The notes under the pieces: generated by a model
What the model saw: only the letters and a program-made list of their open reading frames with translations
Told to the model about the DNA's origin: nothing
Databases searched by the model: none
Position numbers and translations under genes: made by a program
Part shown: piece by piece, positions 17,331 through 25,884 of the stretch
Position numbering within the stretch: the first letter of the stretch is position 1
Layout: each line of letters opens with the position of its first letter
Assembly: GCA_949502025.1 (NCBI GenBank)
Contig: CATBCG010000029.1
Coordinates: 1 to 45,336, forward strand
From: MGBC131033 sp910585655
GTDB taxonomy: Bacteria > Bacillota > Clostridia > Lachnospirales > Lachnospiraceae
Direction: 5' to 3'
DNA length: 45,336 nt

Positions 17331-18341
17331 TTACTCGTTTTTCGCAATGTTTTCTTTGATCTTTTCATTGATACCCTGTTTGCAAAATGTAATACATTGA
17401 ATCACAGAGTTTTTTATCTCAAGGCTTTTGGAATTCCCATGCGTCTTTACCACTAAGCCGTTTAAGCCCAGCATCGGCGCGCCTCCGTAACAACTGGCAT
17501 CAAAACTTTTAAGTGTCTTTTTCAAAGCCGGCTTTACCAGCAAGGCTCCGATTTTGCTCTTTAAGCTTGTCATCATCCCTGCCTTAATCTGGTCGATCAG
17601 CGTACCTGCCAGACCTTCATAAAGCTTTAAAATGACATTTCCGACAAATGCCTCGCAGACTACTACATCTGCTGCTCCTGCCGGAATATCTCTTGCTTCA
17701 ATACTTCCGGTAAAGTTGATATCACTGCAGTTTTTAAGCAACGGATAAGTTTCTTTTACTAACAGATTCCCCTTTTCTTCCTCTGCCCCAATATTGACAA
17801 TCGCTACCCGCGGGTTCTTCACTCCTACTACATGCTCCATATATAAAGAGCCCATTCTGGCAAACTGCACCAGATGGGAAGGACGCGCATCGACATTGGC
17901 GCCGCAGTCAATCAACAGTGAAACGCCTTTTGCCGTCGGGATTAGCGGCGCTAACGGAGGACGCTCTACTCCCTTAATCCTCCCGACAATAAACTGTCCT
18001 CCTACCAAAACGGCTCCTGTGCTACCGGCAGAAACAAAGGCGTCTGCTTCCCCGTTCTTCACCAGGTTCATCGCCACTACAATCGAAGAATTTTTCTTTC
18101 TGCGGACAGCCATGACAGGGGCTTCCTCATTCGTAATCACATCCTCTGCATGAACCACCTCAATGCGTTCTTTGTCATAGGTATATGCAGCCAGCTCCTG
18201 CTTCATACTATCCTCCCTGCCTACCAGGAGAATTTTTATCTCTGTCCGTTCGTTGACTGCTTCTACGGCGCCCTTTATAACCTCCTTAGGTGCGTAATCG
18301 CCGCCCATGGCATCTACGGCTACCTGGACTAACTTCTGCAA
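17331..18341 (-). CDS. plsX: Phosphate acyltransferase PlsX
   Basis: PlsX converts acyl-ACP to acyl-phosphate for PlsY in phospholipid synthesis. The protein has the typical start V-A-V-D-A-M-G-G-D-Y-A-P, the P-x-x-x-V-x-G-A-V-E-A segment and the C-terminal P-M-L-G-L-N-G region. A longer frame reaches 18413, but its first 24 residues do not resemble the family. A TTG at 18341-18339 gives M-Q-K-L-V-Q-V-A-V-D-A-M, has a purine-rich AAAGGGGGG site just upstream, and yields 336 residues, the usual length. I therefore take the TTG start. It is the first gene of plsX-acpP-rnc-smc-ftsY, with a promoter at 18455-18483. Confidence 0.92.
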   Translation of the reverse strand: MQKLVQVAVDAMGGDYAPKEVIKGAVEAVNERTEIKILLVGREDSMKQELAAYTYDKERIEVVHAEDVITNEEAPVMAVRRKKNSSIVVAMNLVKNGEADAFVSAGSTGAVLVGGQFIVGRIKGVERPPLAPLIPTAKGVSLLIDCGANVDARPSHLVQFARMGSLYMEHVVGVKNPRVAIVNIGAEEEKGNLLVKETYPLLKNCSDINFTGSIEARDIPAGAADVVVCEAFVGNVILKLYEGLAGTLIDQIKAGMMTSLKSKIGALLVKPALKKTLKSFDASCYGGAPMLGLNGLVVKTHGNSKSLEIKNSVIQCITFCKQGINEKIKENIAKNE

Positions 18342-18454
18342 TTTTGTTCCCCCCTTTCCTCCAGAACTGCCCTGACCCGTCTGTACGTACCAAAACCGTC
18401 CTGTAAACGGCAAGACCCTCTTTCCAATCTCCTGCCGCCTTCTTGCTACTAATC

Positions 18455-18483
18455 AATATACTAGATATTACCGGAGAAATCAA
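18455..18483 (-). promoter_or_regulatory. Predicted sigma-A promoter of the plsX-acpP-rnc-smc-ftsY unit
   Basis: On the minus strand TTGATT (18483-18478) is 17 bases from TATATT (18460-18455), leaving a leader of about 105 bases. No FapR- or FabT-type palindrome was recognised. Confidence 0.7.
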
Positions 18484-18497
18484 CCATAAAATATATC

Positions 18498-18530
18498 GAA
18501 ACAAAAGAACCCTGTTTTTCAGGGTTCTTT
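18498..18530 (-). terminator. Terminator of the ridA-cmk-ispH/rpsA unit
   Basis: On the minus strand AAAGAACCCTG and CAGGGTTCTTT form a perfect 11-pair stem with an AAAAA loop, followed by TTGTTTC. The stem is nearly symmetrical, with T-rich flanks on both sides. Confidence 0.85.
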
Positions 18531-18578
18531 CGCGGTTTTTATGCTTTCACAAGCTCCGTTCTCTCCAAAGTGCCAGGA

Positions 18579-20543
18579 TTATTCCTCAGAAGCAGCTTCC
18601 TCTTCGTCATATTCCTCTTCCTCGTCTTCGGCAGAATTTGCCGGAGTATCCAAAAGCAGTGCCTTAATACTTAGGCTGATCTTTTTGGCGTCCTCATTAA
18701 AATCTACAATCTTTGCTGTCACTTGCTGTCCGGTCTTTAATACGTCGCTTGGCTTATCTATATGCTCCTTGGCTATCTGGGATACATGCAGCAGCGCGTC
18801 TACGCCAGGCTCTAACTCCACAAATGCGCCAAAATCAGTCATTCTAGCTACCCGTCCGGTCACTTCGGTGCCGATCGCATACTTCTCGGCTGCGCCGGTC
18901 CATGGATTTAACTCCGGAAACTTTAAGCTTAAAGCAATTTTTTCTCCATTGATATCCTTAATAAAGGCTCTTACCAAATCGCCTACTTTAAAGACTTTTT
19001 TCGGATTCTCTACATGTCCCCAGGACATCTCGGAAATATGCAGCAAACCGTCTGCTCCGCCCAGGTCAATAAACGCGCCGAAATCGGTTACGTTCTTAAC
19101 GGTGCCTTCTACTGTCATGCCTACGCTGATACGGGCAAAGAGAGCCTTCTGCATTTCTGCCTTCCGGGCTACCATCAACTGCTTACGATCTCCGATGATT
19201 CGTCTTCTCTTTGGATTGAACTCGCTGATTACGAATTCAATCTCCTGATCCTTATATTTTTCCAGATTCTTTTCATAGACATCGGAAACCAGGCTAGCCG
19301 GAATAAATACTCTCGCCTCATCAATTACGACGCTAAGACCGCCGTTTAATACCTGCGCTACCTTTGCGGTCAGGACTTCTTTGCTGTTATAAGCCTCTTC
19401 TAACCTCTTGTTGCCCTTTTCGGCAGCCAGTCTCTTATAGGTTAAAAGCACCTGTCCTTCTCCGTCGTTTACTTTTAATACCTTTGCTTCCATCGTATCG
19501 CCGACTTGTACAACGGTTGTGAGATCCACCGGGTTATTGGAATATTCGTTTTTCGTAATAATCCCATCTGCCTTATAACCGATGTTTAGGATGATCTCAT
19601 CCTCCTTTACGCCAATAACAGTGCCTTCAACGACATCTCCATTGTGTATTGTTACCAGCGTTTCTTCTAGTAATTCTTCAAAACTCATCTCTGACATAGT
19701 GGAATGAACCTCCTCAATAATTTTGTTTGGGGTGGAAGCCCCTGCGGTAATACCTACGCAACGGAAGGATTTGAAGTTTGTCAAATCCAAGTCATCAAGT
19801 GTCTGTATATAGTAAGTATCTACACACTTTTTTATACAAATTTCGTATAATTTTTGCGTATTGGAGCTGTTCTTGCCTCCAATCACAATCATTGCGTCTA
19901 CTTCCCCGGCAAGCCTGGCAGCTTCCTCCTGCCTTTGTTCCGTAGCACTGCAAATCGTATTTATAACAATTCTATCATACCGCTTTTTTTCCAGAATTTC
20001 AACCATATCTTTCATTTTCTTATAATTTAATGTCGTTTGCGATACAATAATATGTTTTTTACCGGAATTTCCCTGATATTGCCTGATCTCTTCCGGATCA
20101 TGGAAAATTACCGGTTCCGTTTTACACCAGCCGCGGATGCCCTGCACTTCCGGATGGTTCCGATCGCCCAAAATGACGATCTGCTTTTGGGGATCTTCTG
20201 AATGTTCCTCGACCAACCGATGGATTCTGGCTACCAGCGGACAGGTGGCGTCAAGATAACAGACACCCATTTCCTTTAGCTTGGTATAAACTGCCTTTGA
20301 TACGCCATGCGCCCTTAGAATCAACATCCCCTTTGGCAATGTTTCTAATTCTGCCAAATCCTTTATCACCCGGACGCCCTGTTTTTGTAATTCGTCTATA
20401 ACGGATTCGTTATGGATAATTTCCCCATAGGTATACACCGGCACCGTGCTGTCCTGTCTTTCTTTTATCTGAGCATATACCATATCGACGGCTCTTTTTA
20501 CGCCAAAACAAAAGCCTGCTGTCTTTGCCAGCCTAACTTCCAT
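18579..20543 (-). CDS. ispH: Fused 4-hydroxy-3-methylbut-2-enyl diphosphate reductase (IspH) and S1 RNA-binding protein
   Basis: The N-terminal part (about 1-285) is IspH, the iron-sulfur enzyme that makes isopentenyl and dimethylallyl diphosphate in the MEP pathway. Its three cluster cysteines C12, C101 and C198 are present, with the conserved T-E-Q segment next to C198. The rest is four S1/OB repeats (starting near 300, 385, 470 and 557), as in ribosomal protein S1, ending in an acidic Glu/Asp tail. The fusion is known in Clostridia, where it is annotated as bifunctional IspH/RpsA. At 654 residues it is continuous, with no frameshift. Its ATG overlaps the end of cmk by 11 bases, so translation is likely coupled. 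Confidence 0.95.
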   Translation of the reverse strand: MEVRLAKTAGFCFGVKRAVDMVYAQIKERQDSTVPVYTYGEIIHNESVIDELQKQGVRVIKDLAELETLPKGMLILRAHGVSKAVYTKLKEMGVCYLDATCPLVARIHRLVEEHSEDPQKQIVILGDRNHPEVQGIRGWCKTEPVIFHDPEEIRQYQGNSGKKHIIVSQTTLNYKKMKDMVEILEKKRYDRIVINTICSATEQRQEEAARLAGEVDAMIVIGGKNSSNTQKLYEICIKKCVDTYYIQTLDDLDLTNFKSFRCVGITAGASTPNKIIEEVHSTMSEMSFEELLEETLVTIHNGDVVEGTVIGVKEDEIILNIGYKADGIITKNEYSNNPVDLTTVVQVGDTMEAKVLKVNDGEGQVLLTYKRLAAEKGNKRLEEAYNSKEVLTAKVAQVLNGGLSVVIDEARVFIPASLVSDVYEKNLEKYKDQEIEFVISEFNPKRRRIIGDRKQLMVARKAEMQKALFARISVGMTVEGTVKNVTDFGAFIDLGGADGLLHISEMSWGHVENPKKVFKVGDLVRAFIKDINGEKIALSLKFPELNPWTGAAEKYAIGTEVTGRVARMTDFGAFVELEPGVDALLHVSQIAKEHIDKPSDVLKTGQQVTAKIVDFNEDAKKISLSIKALLLDTPANSAEDEEEEYDEEEAASEE

Positions 20544-21198
20544 TTGCCGCTATCTCCAAAATCCGCTCTGTCACTTCTTCGATCCCTATCGTAGAAGTAT
20601 CGACCAATACCGCATCCTCCGCCTGGCGCAGCGGAGAGACTTCCCGGTTCATATCCTGTTCATCTCTGGCTTTGATATCCTGCTCGATTTGCTCTAAATC
20701 AGCCGTCTGTCCCTTCTCCTGCAGCTCTTTAAAACGCCTAAGCGCCCGTTCACGGCTTCCGGCAGTCAAATAAATCTTACATGCTGCGTCCGGCAGCACC
20801 TTCGTTCCGATATCGCGCCCGTCCATTACCACATCCATCCGGGCAGCCAGATCCTGCTGCAGCTTTAAGAGTTTTTCCCGCACCACTGGAAGCGGCGCAA
20901 AGTCAGAAGCCGCCATTCCAGCCTCCTCACTTCTAAGCCTGTCGCCTACCGGTTTTCCGTTTAAAAGAACTTCCTGCTGTCCGTCTACATAACGCAGTTC
21001 TACGGATATGTTGTCCAACGCCTGTTTCACAGCCTCCTGATTCTGCTTGTCAACGCCATGATCCAGCATATAAATCCCAATCGCCCGGTACAATGCTCCG
21101 GTATCTACGTAGACAAAGCCCAGCCTGGCGGCTACCTGTCTGGCAATGGTGCTTTTTCCTGCTCCTGCAGGTCCGTCAATCGCAATATTCCGATTCAT
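20533..21198 (-). CDS. cmk: Cytidylate kinase
   Basis: It phosphorylates CMP and dCMP with ATP. The 221-residue protein starts with the P-loop G-P-A-G-A-G-K-S-T (9-17) followed by Y-V-D-T-G-A-L-Y-R, the CMP-kinase version of the nucleotide-binding region. D-G-R-D-I-G-T-K-V-L-P-D-A near 127-139 and the lid arginines near 150-180 are present. In many bacteria cmk sits next to rpsA; here it is followed by the IspH-S1 fusion with an 11-base overlap, so the cmk-rpsA pairing is kept. Confidence 0.96.
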   Translation of the reverse strand: MNRNIAIDGPAGAGKSTIARQVAARLGFVYVDTGALYRAIGIYMLDHGVDKQNQEAVKQALDNISVELRYVDGQQEVLLNGKPVGDRLRSEEAGMAASDFAPLPVVREKLLKLQQDLAARMDVVMDGRDIGTKVLPDAACKIYLTAGSRERALRRFKELQEKGQTADLEQIEQDIKARDEQDMNREVSPLRQAEDAVLVDTSTIGIEEVTERILEIAANGS

Positions 21199-21240
21199 AG
21201 CTACTCCCCTTTATCCGTTTTTCTAACCGAACAGCAGATA

Positions 21241-21621
21241 TCAGTCCGCCCGGTAAGCAATCGCTTCTATTTCGCAGAGAACACCCTTTGGCAGTGTCTT
21301 AACGGCTACACAGGATCTGGCTGGAAGACTGGTAAAATAGGCTTCATAAACCGCATTAAACTTCGGGAAATCTGCCATATCTGCCAGGAAACAGGTGGTT
21401 TTGATGACCTGCTCATAGGAAGAACCTCCTGCCTTTAAAACTGCTCCGACATTTTTGCAGGACTGTTCTGCCTGCGCTTCAATCTCGCTGCCAGCTACTT
21501 CACCGGTAGCAGGATCCACCGGAATCTGTCCGCTGGTAAACACCAGACCGCCATATACCATTCCCTGGGAATATGGTCCGATAGCAGCAGGCGCTTTTTC
21601 TGTGCTAATCTTGTTCATCAT
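21241..21621 (-). CDS. ridA: RidA family reactive intermediate deaminase
   Basis: RidA proteins hydrolyse reactive enamine/imine intermediates such as 2-aminoacrylate, made by pyridoxal-phosphate enzymes including threonine dehydratase. The 126-residue protein has the characteristic start K-A-P-A-A-I-G-P-Y-S-Q-G, the F-T-S-G-Q-I-P-V-D-P segment, and the conserved R-S-C-V (about 107-110) containing the carboxylate-binding arginine. A GGAGG site precedes the ATG. It is first in a probable unit with cmk (42 bases away) and ispH/rpsA. The same window encodes IlvA, a classical source of RidA substrates, though in another operon. Confidence 0.94.
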   Translation of the reverse strand: MMNKISTEKAPAAIGPYSQGMVYGGLVFTSGQIPVDPATGEVAGSEIEAQAEQSCKNVGAVLKAGGSSYEQVIKTTCFLADMADFPKFNAVYEAYFTSLPARSCVAVKTLPKGVLCEIEAIAYRAD

Positions 21622-21652
21622 AAGAAATCCTCCATTTTATATTTTAGGCTTT

Positions 21653-21681
21653 AGTATACCAAATCTTTCACAAAATGACAA
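21653..21681 (-). promoter_or_regulatory. Predicted sigma-A promoter of ridA
   Basis: On the minus strand TTGTCA (21681-21676) and TATACT (21658-21653) are 17 bases apart, about 30 bases before the ATG. It abuts the 3' end of the flavoprotein gene. Confidence 0.7.
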
Positions 21682-21689
21682 ATAAAATT

Positions 21690-23006
21690 TTAGCTAATTT
21701 TTTGTCCTTTATTTTTCTCGTAACACGCCAACCCGGCAGCCCATCCGGTAGACCAGGCAATCTGTAAATTAAATCCTCCGGTCAAGGCATCCACATCCAG
21801 CACTTCCCCTGCCAGATAAAGTCCTAAAAGAAGCTTCGATTCCATAGTTTTAGGCTGGATCTCCTTTACGGATACCCCGCCTTTTGTAATCACAGCCTCT
21901 GCATAACCACGCAATCCGTCCACCCGGAGCGGAAGTTTTTTTAAGAGTGCACAAAGCGCCTTTCGCTCCTCTTTTGTCAAGATATTTCCTTTTTTTTCAG
22001 GAGGAATTCCCGACAGCTTTAGAATGACCGGAACCAGACTTTTCGGAAGCAGCTTTTCTAAAATATGCTTCATTGCCTTGTTCCTTCCGGCGTCTATCTC
22101 CCGCAGCAGCCGTCCTTCTAGCTGTTCCTCTGAGAGAGCCGGCTTTAAATCTATCGTCAGCCGAACGGGCTGCTTTGCCAGTGCAGCTTCTGTCAGACAA
22201 TCTCCTGCCACGCTGCTGGCACTTAAAATCACCGGACCGCTGACCCCAAAATGGGTAAACAGCAACTCGCCGAACTCCTCATAACACTTTTTTTCGCCCT
22301 GCCACAGAGAAATCTTACTGTTTTTTAAAGTCAGCCCTTGAAGCTGCTTTACCCAGTCCTCCGTACAGGAAAACGGAACCAGGCTTGGTCTGGTCGGTAC
22401 AATCTGATGCCCCGCTTCCTCCGCAAAACGATAGCCGTCTCCGGTTGATCCGGTAGAGGGGTACGAAAGCCCTCCGGTAGCCACAATTACCTGAGAAGCT
22501 TTTATGGTCTCCCCACTTTTTAAACACACTCCGCAGACCTGCTCTCCTTCGCCGTCTTTTTTAGGTTCTGTCAAAATACGCGCTGCCTCTGCCCGATAAC
22601 GTACTACGACTCCCAGCCGTTCCATTTCCCGGTTTAGCACTTTAATAACATCGGAAGATTTATCCGATTCCGGAAACACTCGTTTTCCTCGTTCGACCTT
22701 CAGCCGCAACCCCAGACTTTCAAAAAAACGCATCGTCGCCTGATTGTCAAATCCATAAAAGGAACTATATAAAAACCTGGGGTTACGGATGACTTGCCCC
22801 AATAACTCTTCCGGTTCCGCCGCATTGGTCAGGTTACATCGCCCTTTTCCGGTAATATAAAGCTTTTTCCCGCTTTTTTCGTTTTTCTCTAAAACGACGA
22901 CTTCCGCATGGGTCTTCTTCCCCGAAGCGCCCCCTGCCGCAGCAATCGCCGCCAGCATTCCGGCGGCTCCTGCCCCTACGACGATCACTCGCTTCTTTTC
23001 TTCCAC
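21690..23006 (-). CDS. NAD(P)/FAD-dependent oxidoreductase, HI0933/BaiN family
   Basis: This 438-residue flavoprotein has an N-terminal FAD-binding G-A-G-A-A-G (11-16) followed by the family motif G-K-K-L-Y-I-T-G-K-G-R-C-N-L-T-N. It also has the A-T-G-G-L-S-Y-P-S-T-G-S-T-G-D-G-Y segment and the C-terminal A-G-E-V-L-D-V-D-A-L-T-G-G-F-N-L-Q. These identify the HI0933-like family, one member of which (BaiN of a gut Clostridium) reduces bile-acid intermediates. Most members are uncharacterised and broadly conserved, so a bile-acid role here is not implied. It follows the lipoprotein gene by 21 bases and is probably cotranscribed with it. Confidence 0.88.
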   Translation of the reverse strand: MEEKKRVIVVGAGAAGMLAAIAAAGGASGKKTHAEVVVLEKNEKSGKKLYITGKGRCNLTNAAEPEELLGQVIRNPRFLYSSFYGFDNQATMRFFESLGLRLKVERGKRVFPESDKSSDVIKVLNREMERLGVVVRYRAEAARILTEPKKDGEGEQVCGVCLKSGETIKASQVIVATGGLSYPSTGSTGDGYRFAEEAGHQIVPTRPSLVPFSCTEDWVKQLQGLTLKNSKISLWQGEKKCYEEFGELLFTHFGVSGPVILSASSVAGDCLTEAALAKQPVRLTIDLKPALSEEQLEGRLLREIDAGRNKAMKHILEKLLPKSLVPVILKLSGIPPEKKGNILTKEERKALCALLKKLPLRVDGLRGYAEAVITKGGVSVKEIQPKTMESKLLLGLYLAGEVLDVDALTGGFNLQIAWSTGWAAGLACYEKNKGQKIS

Positions 23007-23027
23007 TCTGCTACCTCCCGGTCACTG

Positions 23028-23768
23028 CTATTTGGTCTGATAGGCTTCCCCTATCCCCAAGGAAATATGACCGCTTTCATAAGCTCCGCCGTTTACGGTA
23101 AAATAAATCTCTCTCAGTTCTTTAAAGTTGTCAAAAAGGCTGTAGGTAATACAGTCTAAAATAACCCCTTCCACAGAAGAACCGGTATTACCAAACGGCA
23201 GCTTGGTATCCTCTGCCTTGATGTCTACTGTTACCTTTTTTCCTTCTACCGTAATACTGCCTATTTGAATTTCGATCAAATGATCCTCCAGCGCCAATGC
23301 CACCGCTTCGACGACTGCCTCCGGCGTCAAGCCTCCTGCCGTATTGATCAGAGCGGTAAGAGAAACCGTCTCCAATGTCTCGTCGTCAATGGTATAAATA
23401 CCAATTCGCTCTGGCTCGTCCTTTGCTTCTGCAGAAGTCGGCGCTTTTTCCTCTTCCTTTCCGGAATCGATATCCTGATCCCTATTACCTGATTCTGTTT
23501 CGTCCTTTTCTGTCTGTTCTCCCTGCTCTGGCTGTCCGTTCTCCGGCTTGTCCTCCGAATCTCCGAACAGGTCGTCGGCTTCCGGCTCTGTTCCCTCCGG
23601 CAAGTCCGACTGCTTGTCGTCTGTATCCTCCTCTGTTATCTCCTGGTCAGTTTTTTCTGCTCCGTTGGAATCCTGTTTTTCCGGATTCTTTGTTTTGCAG
23701 GCGGCTGTTGCAAATACCAGGACTGCCGCAAGAAGGAAAAGACATATCCCATATGCTTTTCTGCTCAT
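23028..23768 (-). CDS. Lipoprotein with C-terminal GerMN-like domain
   Basis: The longest frame reaches 23927, but the ATG at 23768 has an AAAGGAAGG site and starts a clean lipoprotein signal: a basic start, a hydrophobic core, then F-A-T-A-A-C with the lipid cysteine at position 24, giving 246 residues. A long acidic, low-complexity linker rich in Glu, Asp, Lys and Ser follows (about 25-125), which would hold the folded part away from the membrane. The C-terminal 120 residues resemble the GerMN domain (L-I-N-T, then S-S-V-E-G-V-I-L-D and Y-F-T-V-N-G-G-A-Y-E-S-G-H). GerM functions in sporulation and germination. The domain call is by resemblance and the role is unproven. Confidence 0.72.
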   Translation of the reverse strand: MSRKAYGICLFLLAAVLVFATAACKTKNPEKQDSNGAEKTDQEITEEDTDDKQSDLPEGTEPEADDLFGDSEDKPENGQPEQGEQTEKDETESGNRDQDIDSGKEEEKAPTSAEAKDEPERIGIYTIDDETLETVSLTALINTAGGLTPEAVVEAVALALEDHLIEIQIGSITVEGKKVTVDIKAEDTKLPFGNTGSSVEGVILDCITYSLFDNFKELREIYFTVNGGAYESGHISLGIGEAYQTK

Positions 23769-23925
23769 GCCTGCCTTCCTTTCTGCCTGTGGGTATTCCC
23801 CTGGCGTATCAAATTTCCTACGCCATACAATATAACCAGGAGATATGTCAAATATGTGTCGTTCCCTTGTCAGAACAAACACAGAAGTGAAATAACTGTT
23901 CAATACTTTTTGAAGTATACATAAC

Positions 23926-23962
23926 AAAAACTCCAGCCAGTTCTTAGCTGACCAGAGTTTTT
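23926..23962. terminator. Bidirectional terminator-like hairpin
   Basis: AAAAACTC (23926-23933) and GAGTTTTT (23955-23962) are exact inverse complements. The seven inner bases on each side also pair if G-U pairs are allowed, giving a 15-pair stem with a 7-base loop. T runs exist on both strands. Confidence 0.75.
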
Positions 23963-24034
23963 TACTGCTTTACTTAAGGTTATACATACAATGTCTATAA
24001 CCTGCGCTTTCCTCCAGGATTCTGTTGTTTTTCC

Positions 24035-24563
24035 TTAAACTTCAACGATATCCTTTCTTTTTTGTAATATCTCGCTTACTTTTCCGATTGTAATATTATA
24101 CCGCTTCGCAACCATTTCTATTGCAGACTATGTTGACATACCCGTACTTAAAAGAAGATTCGTAGCATATATAATTCCTTCTTCTCTTCCTTCTTCTTTT
24201 ATTTGCTTTGTCCAAACACCTTCATATGTCATCACTTTATTCCACTCCTTTTCCACTTCTCTGCTAAGCTTTAATCCATATTCATCCTTTAATACAGTTT
24301 TACGTTCTTCCCGATCACCACCCCAGCGAAATAAAACATTCAGAAATCCTATTAACTCGTTATCTATCTCTTTTCCACCAAGACACACATGTACGATTTT
24401 TTTGCTGGTATATCTCTGGATGGACAGGCTCTGTTGCTACATGGGTATTTTCACCCAGAATACAATTCTCCACTTCCTCCAAACTAAGATCTTTATACTC
24501 GTGAACCGTTCCTTGCAATATCCTTGCAGCAATCTGCGTAAAGCCCAAGAGCGTCTTAGCTGC
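24035..24563 (-). pseudogene. Decayed Rpn/PD-(D/E)XK nuclease-transposase family remnant
   Basis: Three pieces of one ancestral reading frame can be followed on the minus strand. The first (24563 to about 24390) encodes F-T-Q-I-A-A-R-I-L-Q-G-T and E-E-V-E-N-C-I-L-G-E, like the N-terminus of the Rpn/PDDEXK family. The second (24388-24128, another frame) encodes E-I-D-N-E-L-I-G-F-L-N-V-L-F and K-Q-I-K-E-E-G-R-E-E-G, like its C-terminal half. After an in-frame TAG at 24128-24130 the same frame continues to a natural-looking end at 24035. The central catalytic domain is missing. So there is a deletion, a frame change and a nonsense codon. The open frames of 62 and 86 codons are not working genes. 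Confidence 0.75.
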
Positions 24564-24604
24564 CTGGCTTCAATAGATTTAATGAACTAGGAACATTATA
24601 TAGT

Positions 24605-25861
24605 TTATATGACTGACCCCTCTTTTCCCGTCAACATTCTCCATGCTGCCGTCAGCGCATATTGCGTCGTCTGTTCCCGTACCTTCTGCCGATTCCCTTT
24701 AAACAAATAGCGTTTTGTTATCGTTTTCCCACGATAACAGCAGCCGATATATACCAGCCCTACTGGTTTTTCTTCGGTTCCGCCTTCCGGTCCGGCAATT
24801 CCGGAAACTGCCAACGCCAGTTCGGATCCGGTTCGTCTGACGGCTCCTTCTGCCATTTCCTTTACGACCTGGCTGCTGACTACGCCAAACTGCCGAATCG
24901 TCTCCTCCTTCACTCCAAGTTCCCGGCATTTTGCTTCGTTGGCATAGGTGATAAATCCCTCTTTGAACACCTCGGAAACTCCAGGAACATTCACCAGCCT
25001 GGCAGCAATCATCCCGCCGGTACATGATTCTGCCGTCACGACGGTTTCTCCCCGTTTTAGAAGAATTGCAGTAATCACTTCCTCCAGCGTCTCTTTTTCC
25101 TCACAGGTAAACAAATACTCCCCCAGACGCTCCCGAATCTGGTCTACTACCGGAGCCAGCAGACCTTCTGCCTCTGCTTCGCTCTTTGCTCCTGCCGTCA
25201 CCCGTACATGTACTTCCCCGGTTTTGGCATAGGTCGCTACCGTCGGATTGTCCTGTCGGTCGATGATATCTAAAATCGTCGTCTCTGTCTGGCTTTCTCC
25301 GATTCCACAGCATTTCATCATGACCGATTGGATCACTCTGCCGCTTTGTTCCTTTAAATAAGGCTTTACATAAGCTTCAAACATCGGAATCATTTCTTGC
25401 GGCGGTCCCGGCAGCAAAATCGCTGCTTTCCCCTCTTTCTCGGCAATCATCCCTGGAGCAAGTCCGTTGTCGTTATCCAATATCCTGGAGCCTTCTATTA
25501 CATCCGCCTGCCTCCAGTTGTTTTCTGTAATGTGCCGGTAGATGCCACCTTCAAAATACGCTTTAATCCGCTCTACGCTGTGCGCATCCCGCACAATCCG
25601 CCCACCCATCGCTTCTGCTACGGTTGCTTTCGTCAAATCGTCTTCCGTAGGTCCTAATCCGCCGGTCAGGATAATTACGTCACTCCTTTTTAGAGCCGTG
25701 CGCACCGTATCTGCCAAACGTTCTGGATTATCTCCGATCACCACCTGCGTATACATGGAAATCCCCAGTCCGGCGCATTGCTCCGCCAGATACTGGGCAT
25801 TGGTGTTTACGATATTTCCCATCAGCAGCTCCGTGCCGACGCTGATCAATTCTACTATCAT
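24605..25861 (-). CDS. cinA: CinA family protein (competence/damage-inducible; NMN deamidase domain)
   Basis: The 418-residue protein joins two domains. The N-terminal MoCF-like half (about 1-170) starts V-E-L-I-S-V-G-T-E-L-L-M-G and contains T-G-G-L-G-P-T-x-D-D. The C-terminal half (about 255-410) is the CinA/PncC domain, with A-E-S-C-T-G-G-M-I-A near 278 and G-I-A-G-P-x-G-G near 358. PncC domains deamidate nicotinamide mononucleotide, and the N-terminal domain has ADP-ribose pyrophosphatase activity in studied members. It lies 23 bases after pgsA. The rimO-pgsA-cinA order is common in Firmicutes, often followed by recA; here recA is about 14 kb away. Confidence 0.94.
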   Translation of the reverse strand: MIVELISVGTELLMGNIVNTNAQYLAEQCAGLGISMYTQVVIGDNPERLADTVRTALKRSDVIILTGGLGPTEDDLTKATVAEAMGGRIVRDAHSVERIKAYFEGGIYRHITENNWRQADVIEGSRILDNDNGLAPGMIAEKEGKAAILLPGPPQEMIPMFEAYVKPYLKEQSGRVIQSVMMKCCGIGESQTETTILDIIDRQDNPTVATYAKTGEVHVRVTAGAKSEAEAEGLLAPVVDQIRERLGEYLFTCEEKETLEEVITAILLKRGETVVTAESCTGGMIAARLVNVPGVSEVFKEGFITYANEAKCRELGVKEETIRQFGVVSSQVVKEMAEGAVRRTGSELALAVSGIAGPEGGTEEKPVGLVYIGCCYRGKTITKRYLFKGNRQKVREQTTQYALTAAWRMLTGKEGSVI

Positions 25862-25884
25862 TTTTTTCCTCCTGTTCGTCCTGC

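Noticed and set aside
18342..18413. A longer plsX start adding 24 residues
   Set aside because: The extra residues do not resemble PlsX, while a TTG at 18341 has a well-placed purine-rich site and gives the usual length.
24128..24548. Two small proteins of 86 and 62 residues
   Set aside because: They are out-of-frame pieces of one decayed Rpn/PD-(D/E)XK gene, with an in-frame stop between the second piece and its tail.
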